Assembly: GCF_036289405.1 (NCBI RefSeq)
Contig: NZ_JAYFFI010000001.1
Location: 124,001-188,000 of the forward strand
Direction: 5' to 3'
Source: Pseudoramibacter faecis
Lineage (GTDB): Bacteria; Bacillota; Clostridia; Eubacteriales; Eubacteriaceae
Length of the DNA stretch: 64,000 nucleotides
The stretch's first letter is position 1, and every line of letters starts with the position of its first letter. This document shows positions 1 through 7,780 of the stretch, piece by piece. The position numbers and the translations under genes were made by a program. The notes beneath the pieces are model-generated. The model did no database searches and was not told the DNA's origin. It saw only the letters and a list, made by a program, of their open reading frames with translations.

Positions 1-591
1 GATGCTCTTAACCCCCTGGAGCAGAACGTCATCCGCCAGCTTAAAGGCTTCTCTTAACGAGGTGGATTTATCTGCCATCCGCAGCAAACGGTCATTTGGA
101 ATAGTTACCAATGCATCGACGTTATCTTGAAGGAAGTCACAGGCAATTTGCGCATTGCGCATGCGAACCCGCCCCTCGAAAGAGAATGGTTTCGTCACAA
201 CGCCAATGGTCAAAATACCCATTTCCTGCGCAATTTTAGCAATAATCGGTGCAGCACCGGAGCCAGTGCCGCCGCCCATGCCAGCCGTTACGAAAAGCAG
301 GTCCGTACCCTGAATGACTTCGGCAATGGCATCTCGGCTTTCCTCCGCGGAGCGCTGCCCCATTTCCGGGTTTCCGCCGGCACCCAGACCGCCGGTTGTT
401 TTTTCGCCGATTTGCAGACGCTTTTCTGCCAATGTCAGGGCAAGCGCCTGATTGTCCGTATTGATCGAAACAAAATCCACGCCCTTCAACCCGGATTCAA
501 TCATGCGGTTAACGGCATTATTGCCGCCGCCGCCAATGCCGACAACACGAATTTGAGCAAAATTATCGTTGTAGTTGTCCAGTTCTATCAC
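1..591 (-). CDS. ftsZ: Cell division protein FtsZ (3' end outside window)
   Basis: Tubulin-like GTPase that polymerises into the division Z-ring. Translating the minus strand from the GTG at 589-591 gives an N-terminus starting IELDNYNDNFAQIRVVGIGG, followed by the FtsZ nucleotide-binding region (GGGGNNAVNRM), the INTDNQAL segment and the tubulin signature GMGGGTGSGAAP. About 197 codons are visible; the rest lies before base 1. The GTG start is chosen because an AGGAGG (599-604 on the complementary strand) sits 7 bases upstream and no ATG precedes the conserved core. It is the last visible gene of the dcw cluster, separated from divIB by 233 bases that hold its own promoter. Confidence 0.97.
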   Translation of the reverse strand, partial: MIELDNYNDNFAQIRVVGIGGGGNNAVNRMIESGLKGVDFVSINTDNQALALTLAEKRLQIGEKTTGGLGAGGNPEMGQRSAEESRDAIAEVIQGTDLLFVTAGMGGGTGSGAAPIIAKIAQEMGILTIGVVTKPFSFEGRVRMRNAQIACDFLQDNVDALVTIPNDRLLRMADKSTSLREAFKLADDVLLQGVKSI

Positions 592-670
592 TTTACTTCC
601 TCCTGGTTCTCACATCTATATTGCTTATTTTAATGGGTTTGCTTTATTTTCTCATGGTTTATACCGTTTT

Positions 671-699
671 ATTGTATCGTTTTCTACTGGATATTTCAA
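671..699 (-). promoter_or_regulatory. Sigma-A-type promoter for ftsZ
   Basis: On the minus strand, TTGAAA (694-699) and TACAAT (671-676) are separated by exactly 17 bases, about 80 bases upstream of the ftsZ start. The surrounding 592-824 gap is very AT-rich and holds no gene. Confidence 0.7.
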
Positions 700-824
700 G
701 CGCGTAAACAATTTTTACAGTATTCTTTTTTTATAATAACCCTTCTTTTTTAACTTTGCAATACAGCAAGATTTTTTTTGCATTTTTTATGAATGTTTTT
801 GCATTTTTGTGCCACACAACCTAA

Positions 825-1628
825 CTAACGATTCCTGACAATTGGATAAGGGCCGGTTGTCAAATCTACGTTCATATTGCTTTGCTTCTGAGAAAACAAT
901 GTTTGAATATAATCCATGTGCTTCTGCAGATTCCCGACGCCAACCACCTCGACATTGAGATTCGATTTGGTAATGATTCGATAGGTATTGTCCGACGTAT
1001 AGGCCACTTCGGATACCTTTGTCAACATGCCACCGGCTTCCAAAGTCTTTAGAATAGCAAACGCTTCATCTTGCCTGCGCCAGGGTGCAAGCGACAAGGT
1101 CTCGCCCGCACGATAACGTCCCTTCAACGTCAAACCCGAGAGCAAAGGCACATTCGTGTTGCTCAAATAAGGCGACGTCATCACCACTTTCCGCCGATTG
1201 CTGACGTAATAAATCTGCGATCCATCGTTGATGGCGCACAAAATCGGCATCTCTTTCACATCGACAACCAGCGTATCTGGAAACGCCCGAACGATGGCAA
1301 CGCTTCGCACGTGAAGACTATCTTTGATGTTGGCCGCCAACTCGTTGAGATTGACCGTTAGAATGTTCTGACCGATGACCGTCGCCGCTTGATCCTTCAC
1401 GCTCTGGTCATCAATGGTGACGTTACCCCGAATCTTGATGTTGCGAATGGTCAAATCCACAGGCCGCACCGTCCCGGAAAGCCAGTAACCGCCAACGCCC
1501 AAAATAGTGCCTAACACAATCATGATAAGCAGAATACGCAAAAACCGCTTGCGTTTGCTTTTTTTTAAACGCTTGGCAATACGCGCTCGTTTTGGGTCCT
1601 CTGCCACCGGCTCACCCCCCTTCACCAT
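825..1628 (-). CDS. divIB: Cell division protein DivIB/FtsQ
   Basis: Bitopic divisome protein that partners FtsL/DivIC and septal synthases at the cell membrane. A basic cytoplasmic head (KRARIAKRLKKSKRKR) precedes one membrane helix at about residues 30-50. A POTRA-like domain follows from about residue 58 (VDLTIRNIKIRGN), then the FtsQ beta domain. Its 267 residues are normal for the family. The longest frame begins with an ATG at 1628 that has no ribosome binding site. A GTG at 1605-1607, eight codons in, lies just after GGGGGG and is the more likely start. It follows murG by 12 bases in the dcw operon. Confidence 0.9.
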   Translation of the reverse strand: MVKGGEPVAEDPKRARIAKRLKKSKRKRFLRILLIMIVLGTILGVGGYWLSGTVRPVDLTIRNIKIRGNVTIDDQSVKDQAATVIGQNILTVNLNELAANIKDSLHVRSVAIVRAFPDTLVVDVKEMPILCAINDGSQIYYVSNRRKVVMTSPYLSNTNVPLLSGLTLKGRYRAGETLSLAPWRRQDEAFAILKTLEAGGMLTKVSEVAYTSDNTYRIITKSNLNVEVVGVGNLQKHMDYIQTLFSQKQSNMNVDLTTGPYPIVRNR

Positions 1629-1640
1629 TTTGCGCGGTGC

Positions 1641-2750
1641 CTACTCGCCCATCAGAGCGAGCGCCTTTTCAACAATGCGTTCATCTGCATCCAGTTTTGC
1701 GTAGGCCAGTGCCTTTTGGGCCATCGCCTGACGCTTGTCCGCATCGCCGATCAGCGTCTCAGCTGCCGCGATCAATCTTTCACCGCTCAGATCCTTTTCC
1801 TCGATGACGACGGCCGCCCCGGCTCTCGCCATGGCCACCGCGTTAAATTTCTGATGATCTCCTGCCGCATAGGGATACGGGATCAAAATGCACGGCGTCC
1901 CGGACGCAGCCATTTCTGCAATGGAGGAGGCTCCGGAGCGCCCGATGATCAGATCCGCCGCCCCTATTAATGTCGGCATCTCGTTGGAATAGGCCAGCAA
2001 GTGGCAGTTGGTGCCATCGCCCCAGGGAATATGATCGGCATCCAGTGCCCGCGTCATCGCTTCCCATTGCTTCTTTCCTGTCAGTTGGTAAAGCTGAACC
2101 TGCGGCCGACCCGCGTAATGCGCCATCACCGCGCGCATCGCGCCATTGATCGCGACCGCACCCTGGCTGCCGCCCATAGCCAACACCATGACGGTGTCAT
2201 CAGCCAGTCCCAGTCGCTCCCGCATCACCTGCCGGTCGATATGTTTAAAATCATCCCTCACTGGATTCCCGCAAAGCACGGTTTTTCCCGCCGGGAAATA
2301 GGCCGCCGCTTCTTCAAAAGTCAATGCGACACAATCGGCCGTCTTGGCTGCCATACGGTTGGATTTTCCCGGATAGGCATTTTGTTCGTGGATCAGCGTC
2401 GGCACTTTCATTCTCGCCGCTTCCCGCAGCAGAATCCCGGAGGTAAACCCGCCGGTACCGATTACCAGCTGCGGCTGGTACGCCTTGATAAGCCTCCGCG
2501 AATCCAGCGCGCTGAGCAGGATATTTTTAACCGCAATCGCCTTTTTAATCAAGCCGCGTTGAAAGCCGCTGGCGTTAATAAACGCCATCGGATAACCGTA
2601 TCGGGGAACGATATCCTTTTCCATTCCCACGTGCGATCCCACAAAGGTGATCTCGACATCCGGCCGATGCTTTTTCAGGCAGGCCGCAATGGCCAAACCC
2701 GGATAAATGTGACCGCCGGTTCCCCCGGCTGCAATGAGCACGCTTTTCAT
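1641..2750 (-). CDS. murG: MurG, UDP-GlcNAc:lipid I N-acetylglucosaminyltransferase
   Basis: Peripheral membrane GT28 glycosyltransferase that adds GlcNAc to lipid I to make lipid II. The glycine loop GGTGGH (residues 9-14) binds the lipid-linked acceptor side. A second glycine-rich loop, GGSQGA, lies near residue 195. The UDP-GlcNAc site segment GRSGASSIAEMAASG is near 270. The 369-residue length is typical. Its ATG overlaps the ftsW stop by four bases (ATGA), a sign of translational coupling. Confidence 0.97.
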   Translation of the reverse strand: MKSVLIAAGGTGGHIYPGLAIAACLKKHRPDVEITFVGSHVGMEKDIVPRYGYPMAFINASGFQRGLIKKAIAVKNILLSALDSRRLIKAYQPQLVIGTGGFTSGILLREAARMKVPTLIHEQNAYPGKSNRMAAKTADCVALTFEEAAAYFPAGKTVLCGNPVRDDFKHIDRQVMRERLGLADDTVMVLAMGGSQGAVAINGAMRAVMAHYAGRPQVQLYQLTGKKQWEAMTRALDADHIPWGDGTNCHLLAYSNEMPTLIGAADLIIGRSGASSIAEMAASGTPCILIPYPYAAGDHQKFNAVAMARAGAAVVIEEKDLSGERLIAAAETLIGDADKRQAMAQKALAYAKLDADERIVEKALALMGE

Positions 2751-3877
2751 TTTTGACCTCTTTTCGTTCGCCGCCGATCCCTTCGCCGGCGTTTCCCCGA
2801 ATGCATTCCTCGCGAAAGATTGACAATCGGCCCGACCATCATGAACAAAATGACCATGGAGGTGCCGCCGGCGCTGATAAAAGGCAATGCCATGCCCGTT
2901 ACCGGCATAATGGATGTGGCCACACCGATGTTCACAATCACTTGAAAGCCCAGCAAAGCGATGACCGAGCTGGTGTATAGATAACCGAATTCATCCTTTG
3001 AGCTATTGGCGATTTTAACGCCGCGATACAAAATATAGCCGAAGAGAATAAGCAGCAACACGCAGCCGATCAGGCCGCACTCTTCGCCGATATTCGCAAA
3101 GATAAAATCGTTCTGCAGCTCGGGCAGAAAAAGCAGCTTTTGTTTGCCGTTGCCCAGGCCCCGGCCGAAGATCCCGCCGGAACCAATGGCCAGAAGTGAC
3201 TGGGAAATCTGATAATTGAGGCCGTTCTGCCCGAAAAAGACGTTCAATCGCTCCATTCGCCAGGGTTCTTTAATCAACAACGCGCCAATCCCCGCGCCCA
3301 TCATCGCGATATAGGGCAGAAAAAAGCGGAAGGGAATCCCGCCGAAAAACATCACGAAGAGCATCGCGACCCCGATGGCCATCGCCGCGGACAATGACGG
3401 CTCAATTGCGGCCAAGACACAGATCACGAGCATCGGCACGATGCAGTACAAAGTATATTTCGAAAAGCTCTTCTTAATCTCCGGCTTTTGCGAGATCACC
3501 GTGCTTAAATACAAAACGCCGGTGAATTTCGCAAACTCCGAGGGCTGAAAGGTTATAAATCCCAAGGAAATCCATCGCTTAGCGCCGTTCACCTCCATGC
3601 CGGCGACCAAAACCGCCGCCAGCAGCAAAATCGCAACGATGAGAAGCGTACAGGCCAGCCTGAAATTATTCCACCTGCGGTAATCCCTTCGGCTTACCAG
3701 CCACATCACAAAAATCCCAAGAACCACGAAAAAGGCTTGCTTGAGAAAAAGCGACAGCCCGCTGCTGCTCTCCACACTCGACGTGTACATACTGGCCGAG
3801 AAAACCATGAGCAAACCAAAGCCACTCAAAATCAGCAACGCGGTCACAAAATATTTATCCGGCTGGCGGCTTCCCAT
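2747..3877 (-). CDS. ftsW: FtsW/RodA/SpoVE-family lipid II polymerase (FtsW)
   Basis: Multi-span SEDS glycosyltransferase working with a class B PBP at the septum. The translation has about ten hydrophobic segments, the SEDS signatures NGAKRWI and FQPSEFAK, and the C-terminal PFISAGGTS motif. The start is set at the ATG at 3875-3877 because AAGGAGG lies 7 bases upstream; an in-frame ATG 24 bases earlier has no such site. The very basic C-terminus (KRRRRDRRRTKRGQK) is cytoplasmic. It sits between murD and murG, as in other dcw clusters. Confidence 0.96.
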   Translation of the reverse strand: MGSRQPDKYFVTALLILSGFGLLMVFSASMYTSSVESSSGLSLFLKQAFFVVLGIFVMWLVSRRDYRRWNNFRLACTLLIVAILLLAAVLVAGMEVNGAKRWISLGFITFQPSEFAKFTGVLYLSTVISQKPEIKKSFSKYTLYCIVPMLVICVLAAIEPSLSAAMAIGVAMLFVMFFGGIPFRFFLPYIAMMGAGIGALLIKEPWRMERLNVFFGQNGLNYQISQSLLAIGSGGIFGRGLGNGKQKLLFLPELQNDFIFANIGEECGLIGCVLLLILFGYILYRGVKIANSSKDEFGYLYTSSVIALLGFQVIVNIGVATSIMPVTGMALPFISAGGTSMVILFMMVGPIVNLSRGMHSGKRRRRDRRRTKRGQK

Positions 3878-3939
3878 GCCTGCCTCCTTCAGTGAATGCA
3901 TCGATTGTCAACGACACGCCGATGAACAGTGCTTCCATC

Positions 3940-5313
3940 TCATCCGCGGACCAATCGCTTAAATAGATTGCCTCGGTCTTCGTAATCCGCAAACATATCC
4001 CAGCTGGCACAGGCCGGCGAAAGCAGCACCGTATCCCCCGGCGCGGCCGCCGCCTTAGCCTTAGCCACCGCTTCCGGATAGTCTGCCACAAGCGAATAAT
4101 CTTTAAAGCCTGCCGCCTCCGCCGCCTCCGCCATGGCCTTGGCTGTATCCCCGATGAGCAGCAGCTTCTTGACCTTTGCCATTACAAGCTGCATCATCTG
4201 GGTGTAGTCTTCCTGTTTATCGTAGCCGCCGGCGATGAGAATCGTCGGCTTCGTCATGGCGTTAAGCGCCGTGATGGCCGCGTCGGTATTCGTCCCCTTG
4301 GAGTCGTTGATATAATCCACGCCGCCAATGGTCGCCACAAACTCCTGACGGTGTTCTACGCCTTTAAACGCCCTGAGCGTTTCCTGGATGATGGCCAGCG
4401 GCACCCCCATAAAATACGCCAGGCCGATCGCCGCCATGGCGTTCATCACATTGTGCGGTCCTTTAATGCCCAGCGCTTCCGTCGTAATCACGGCCGTATC
4501 CTGATCGGCGTCCGTGCCCTCCGCAATCATCAGTGTCTGATCCTTCAGGTAAACTCCTTTTTCCGGCCGTGCTTTCAGGCTGAACCAGATTTTCCGAGAC
4601 GGGGCCTTTCCAGCGTAGCGCACCACGTCTGCATCGTCCGCATTGACCACCAGAATATCTTCTGCCGACTGATTTTCAAAAATGCGGGCCTTTGCCGCAT
4701 AGTAATTTTCCAGGGTACCATGCCGGTTGAGGTGGTCCGGTGCCAGATTCAAAATCGCCGCTGCTTTCGGCGCAAAGGTATCGATGGTTTCCAGCTGAAA
4801 GCTGGAGAGCTCGCTGACAAAAAGATCCGCCGCCGTGGAGGTACGCACATGCTTGGATACGGCTTCGCCAATATTCCCCACGATATACACATGGGCATAG
4901 CGGGGATCCTGCTCGAAAATTTTGCCCGTCAATGTGGTCGTGGTGGTTTTGCCGTTGGTCCCCGTAATCCCCACAAAGGGCGTATCCGTCAGGCGATAAG
5001 CCATTTCCACCTCGCTGATCACCGGGATTCCCCTGCGATAAGCCTCCTGGATGGCCGGAATCGTCAGCGGCACGCCGGGACTCGGCACCACGGCATCGAC
5101 ACCGGCAAGGGCTTTTTTCGGCAACTGACGGCCCAAAAGGCAGGTCAGATGGGTTTTGGGCAACGCTTCAAAAGGTTCCAAAAAATTTTCCGAAGCCGAA
5201 AGCGTCTCAAAATCCTTCGTATCTGTTAAAATCACCGCACTGCCTGCGGCCAACAGGACCCCGGCCACCGCGACGCCTGTCCTCTCGGCGCCAATCACCA
5301 AAATTGTTTTCAC
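3940..5313 (-). CDS. murD: MurD, UDP-MurNAc-L-alanine:D-glutamate ligase
   Basis: Cytoplasmic ATP-dependent ligase that adds D-Glu to UDP-MurNAc-L-Ala. It has an N-terminal Rossmann-like UDP domain, the Mur-ligase P-loop GITGTNGKTTTT (residues 115-126), the NLAPDHLNRH central motif and the C-terminal NDSKGTN motif. The length of 457 residues is normal. The start is a GTG preceded by GAGGTAG. A 62-base spacer separates it from ftsW and 33 bases separate it from mraY. Confidence 0.97.
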   Translation of the reverse strand: MKTILVIGAERTGVAVAGVLLAAGSAVILTDTKDFETLSASENFLEPFEALPKTHLTCLLGRQLPKKALAGVDAVVPSPGVPLTIPAIQEAYRRGIPVISEVEMAYRLTDTPFVGITGTNGKTTTTTLTGKIFEQDPRYAHVYIVGNIGEAVSKHVRTSTAADLFVSELSSFQLETIDTFAPKAAAILNLAPDHLNRHGTLENYYAAKARIFENQSAEDILVVNADDADVVRYAGKAPSRKIWFSLKARPEKGVYLKDQTLMIAEGTDADQDTAVITTEALGIKGPHNVMNAMAAIGLAYFMGVPLAIIQETLRAFKGVEHRQEFVATIGGVDYINDSKGTNTDAAITALNAMTKPTILIAGGYDKQEDYTQMMQLVMAKVKKLLLIGDTAKAMAEAAEAAGFKDYSLVADYPEAVAKAKAAAAPGDTVLLSPACASWDMFADYEDRGNLFKRLVRG

Positions 5314-5346
5314 GCTGCTACCTCGCTATTCAAATGGATTTCCTGC

Positions 5347-6312
5347 TTACATTGCCAAAAACGCAACGCACACACAGAAAATCGTCACAATCCAAAACAC
5401 AGCCACCACTCGGGTTTCCTTCCACCCGGACAATTCAAAATGATGGTGGATCGGTGTCATTTTAAAAATGCGCTTGCCGTGAGTCGTCTTGAAATAGGCC
5501 ACCTGCATTACAACCGAGAGCGCCTCGGCCACGTAAATCAGGCCCGCAATGAGCACAAAGAGCTGCATGTGCAGCATAATCGCCGAGACGATGACCGCCG
5601 CGCCCAATGCCATCGAGCCGGTATCCCCCATGAAGATGTCCGCCGGATTGGAATTCCAGCGCAGAAATCCAAGACACGCGCCGACCACTGCACCGCCGAA
5701 CGCCGCCGATTCGGGCCGTTCGAACATCACGGCAACTATCATAAAAAAAGTTGTCGCAAAGGCAGTCACGCCGGCACAAAGGCCGTCCAATCCGTCGCTG
5801 AGGTTGACCGCGTTGGTCATGGCCACGACGGCGATAAAGGTAAAGGGATAAAACCAAAGGCCAAAATCGACTGTCGTCCCGCTGAAGGGAATGATCATCG
5901 TCGTGCCGATCACCGCATCGGTCCCTGCGTGCCAGGCGATCACCGCCGCCGCCACAAATTGCATCACCAGCTTCTGCCATGCCCGAAGACCAAGATTGTG
6001 TTTCTTCGTGACTTTAATAAAGTCGTCGATGAAACCGATGGCCCCAAAGGCGATCATGCTGATCAGCGGAAAGAACACCCGCTGGCCTACCACAAAGGCA
6101 AAAACAATCATCGCAACGAGAATGCCCAATTGAATCATCAAACCGCCCATGGTCGGCGTGCCGGATTTTTTTTGGTGGCTCTTGGGTCCCTCTTCGCGGA
6201 TCGCCTGTCCGAAATTCAACTTGTGGAGCACCGGCAAAAAATGCCAGGTGCCGATCCACACCACCAAAAAGCTGACGATCAGCGAAACCACTGCATAACG
6301 CATATCATTCAT
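5347..6312 (-). CDS. mraY: MraY, phospho-MurNAc-pentapeptide transferase
   Basis: Integral membrane enzyme that transfers phospho-MurNAc-pentapeptide to undecaprenyl phosphate, giving lipid I. The translation has about ten membrane helices, the GFIDDF aspartate pair, NLSDGLDGL, GDTGSMALG and the MTPIHHHFE histidine motif, which are the catalytic landmarks of the family. The 321-residue length is typical. Its ATG overlaps the murF stop by four bases. Confidence 0.97.
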   Translation of the reverse strand: MNDMRYAVVSLIVSFLVVWIGTWHFLPVLHKLNFGQAIREEGPKSHQKKSGTPTMGGLMIQLGILVAMIVFAFVVGQRVFFPLISMIAFGAIGFIDDFIKVTKKHNLGLRAWQKLVMQFVAAAVIAWHAGTDAVIGTTMIIPFSGTTVDFGLWFYPFTFIAVVAMTNAVNLSDGLDGLCAGVTAFATTFFMIVAVMFERPESAAFGGAVVGACLGFLRWNSNPADIFMGDTGSMALGAAVIVSAIMLHMQLFVLIAGLIYVAEALSVVMQVAYFKTTHGKRIFKMTPIHHHFELSGWKETRVVAVFWIVTIFCVCVAFLAM

Positions 6313-7745
6313 TGATTTATTTTCCTTCCCCCAGGCTCTTCCTGCCCGCCGGTTTTAATCCTGTCGATGATGCGGTCCAGCGAAAGGCTGTGGGACGCTT
6401 TGATCAGCACCGTATCACCCGTCTGTGCTATCTCTCCAAGAATCTGTGCGGCCGCATCCACCGTCTCCGCCGCGACCGCCGGATGATTGGGTGCCGCGCT
6501 GCGCGCGCCCGCGCAAAGGGCCTCAGCCCATTCTCCCACGCCGATGACCGCATCCATGTGGGTGCCGGCGTATTCACCAACGGCGCGATGCTGCGCTTCC
6601 GCATGCTCGCCGATTTCAAGCATATCGCCCAAAACTGCAATCTTGCGTCCTTTCGCTACGGCGCAAACCGTATCCATCGCGGCACGCATGGATTCCGGAT
6701 TGGCGTTGTACGCGTCGTTGACAAAGTGCAGCCCGCCGGCTGCCACCATCTGCATGCGGTTGCCGCTGGGCTCAAAAGCGTCGAGTCCCGCTTGAACGGC
6801 AACGTCGTCGAGATGATAGTATCGACCGATCCAAATGGCCATCAGACAATTATACACATTGTGAATCCCCGGCAACTTAAAATGAAAGGACACGCCGTCG
6901 GCTTCAAAATGCAGCCCCGACAGATCCTCGCGGATTGCTTCCGCTTTGAGATCCACAGCCGGCTCTCGAATCCCCACGCGCACCACCCGATACGCCTCGC
7001 CGGCAATCCTGCGCAGATAGGGATCGTCACCGTTAATCAGGGCGATGTCATCCTTCCCCATGGTGCCGAAGATTTCCATCTTGGCTTTGAGGGTGTTCTC
7101 CTTCGAGCCCAAATTCTCCAAATGCGCGGAGCCAATGTTGGTGATCACGCCGATATGGGGGCGCACCTCGCCGATGGACCGGGCGATCTCTCCCAGATGG
7201 TTCATCCCCATCTCGACCACAGCCGCTTCATGGGCCGGTGTTAGCTGAAACAAGGTCAGCGGGACTCCCACTTCATTGTTGAAATTGCCCTGGGTTTTCA
7301 TCGTCTGGTACCCCATCGACAGCACCGAAGCGATCAAATCCTTGGTGGTCGTCTTGCCGGCAGACCCGGTCACCGCCACGACCGGAATATCATAACGCGC
7401 GCGGTTTGCCGCCGCCAGCGCCCGCATCGCTTCAAAGGTATCCGCAACGCCGACGATGCCCGCATCGATCTTCCCCTGCCATGCCGGCAGGTGATCGCTG
7501 TCGCACAGAACCGCCGCTGCGCCGTTCGCACACGCCGCATCGATAAAGCCGTGCCCGTCGTTGTGCTCCCCGATGATCGGGATATACAAATCTCCCAGTT
7601 TGACTTGGCGGCTGTCGGTCACAATGCCGCAAATCGCTGCACCCGGATGCACGATCTTGCCCTGTGTGATCGCCGCCACGGTCTCGACCGACCAGGACTC
7701 AAATGCCATTTCGTTTGTTTTCTTTTGATTTGTTGTTTTGACCAT
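6309..7745 (-). CDS. murF: MurF, UDP-MurNAc-tripeptide:D-Ala-D-Ala ligase
   Basis: Adds D-Ala-D-Ala to the UDP-MurNAc tripeptide in the cytoplasm. The Mur-ligase P-loop VTGSAGKTTTKD is at residues 125-136. GMNHLGEI and NDAYNANPESM are family motifs for ligase ATP and substrate handling. The 478 residues include a short N-terminal extension; an internal ATG at codon 13 is an alternative start, but neither has a strong ribosome binding site. No murE lies in this cluster, so the preceding ligation step must be encoded elsewhere. Confidence 0.96.
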   Translation of the reverse strand: MVKTTNQKKTNEMAFESWSVETVAAITQGKIVHPGAAICGIVTDSRQVKLGDLYIPIIGEHNDGHGFIDAACANGAAAVLCDSDHLPAWQGKIDAGIVGVADTFEAMRALAAANRARYDIPVVAVTGSAGKTTTKDLIASVLSMGYQTMKTQGNFNNEVGVPLTLFQLTPAHEAAVVEMGMNHLGEIARSIGEVRPHIGVITNIGSAHLENLGSKENTLKAKMEIFGTMGKDDIALINGDDPYLRRIAGEAYRVVRVGIREPAVDLKAEAIREDLSGLHFEADGVSFHFKLPGIHNVYNCLMAIWIGRYYHLDDVAVQAGLDAFEPSGNRMQMVAAGGLHFVNDAYNANPESMRAAMDTVCAVAKGRKIAVLGDMLEIGEHAEAQHRAVGEYAGTHMDAVIGVGEWAEALCAGARSAAPNHPAVAAETVDAAAQILGEIAQTGDTVLIKASHSLSLDRIIDRIKTGGQEEPGGRKINQ

Positions 7746-7780
7746 TATCCTTGCTTTCTGCCTCTGATGATTTAGATCAT

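Noticed and set aside
127..633. Plus-strand ORF of 168 codons
   Set aside because: It is the antisense of the ftsZ coding region, whose minus-strand translation carries the full FtsZ signature.
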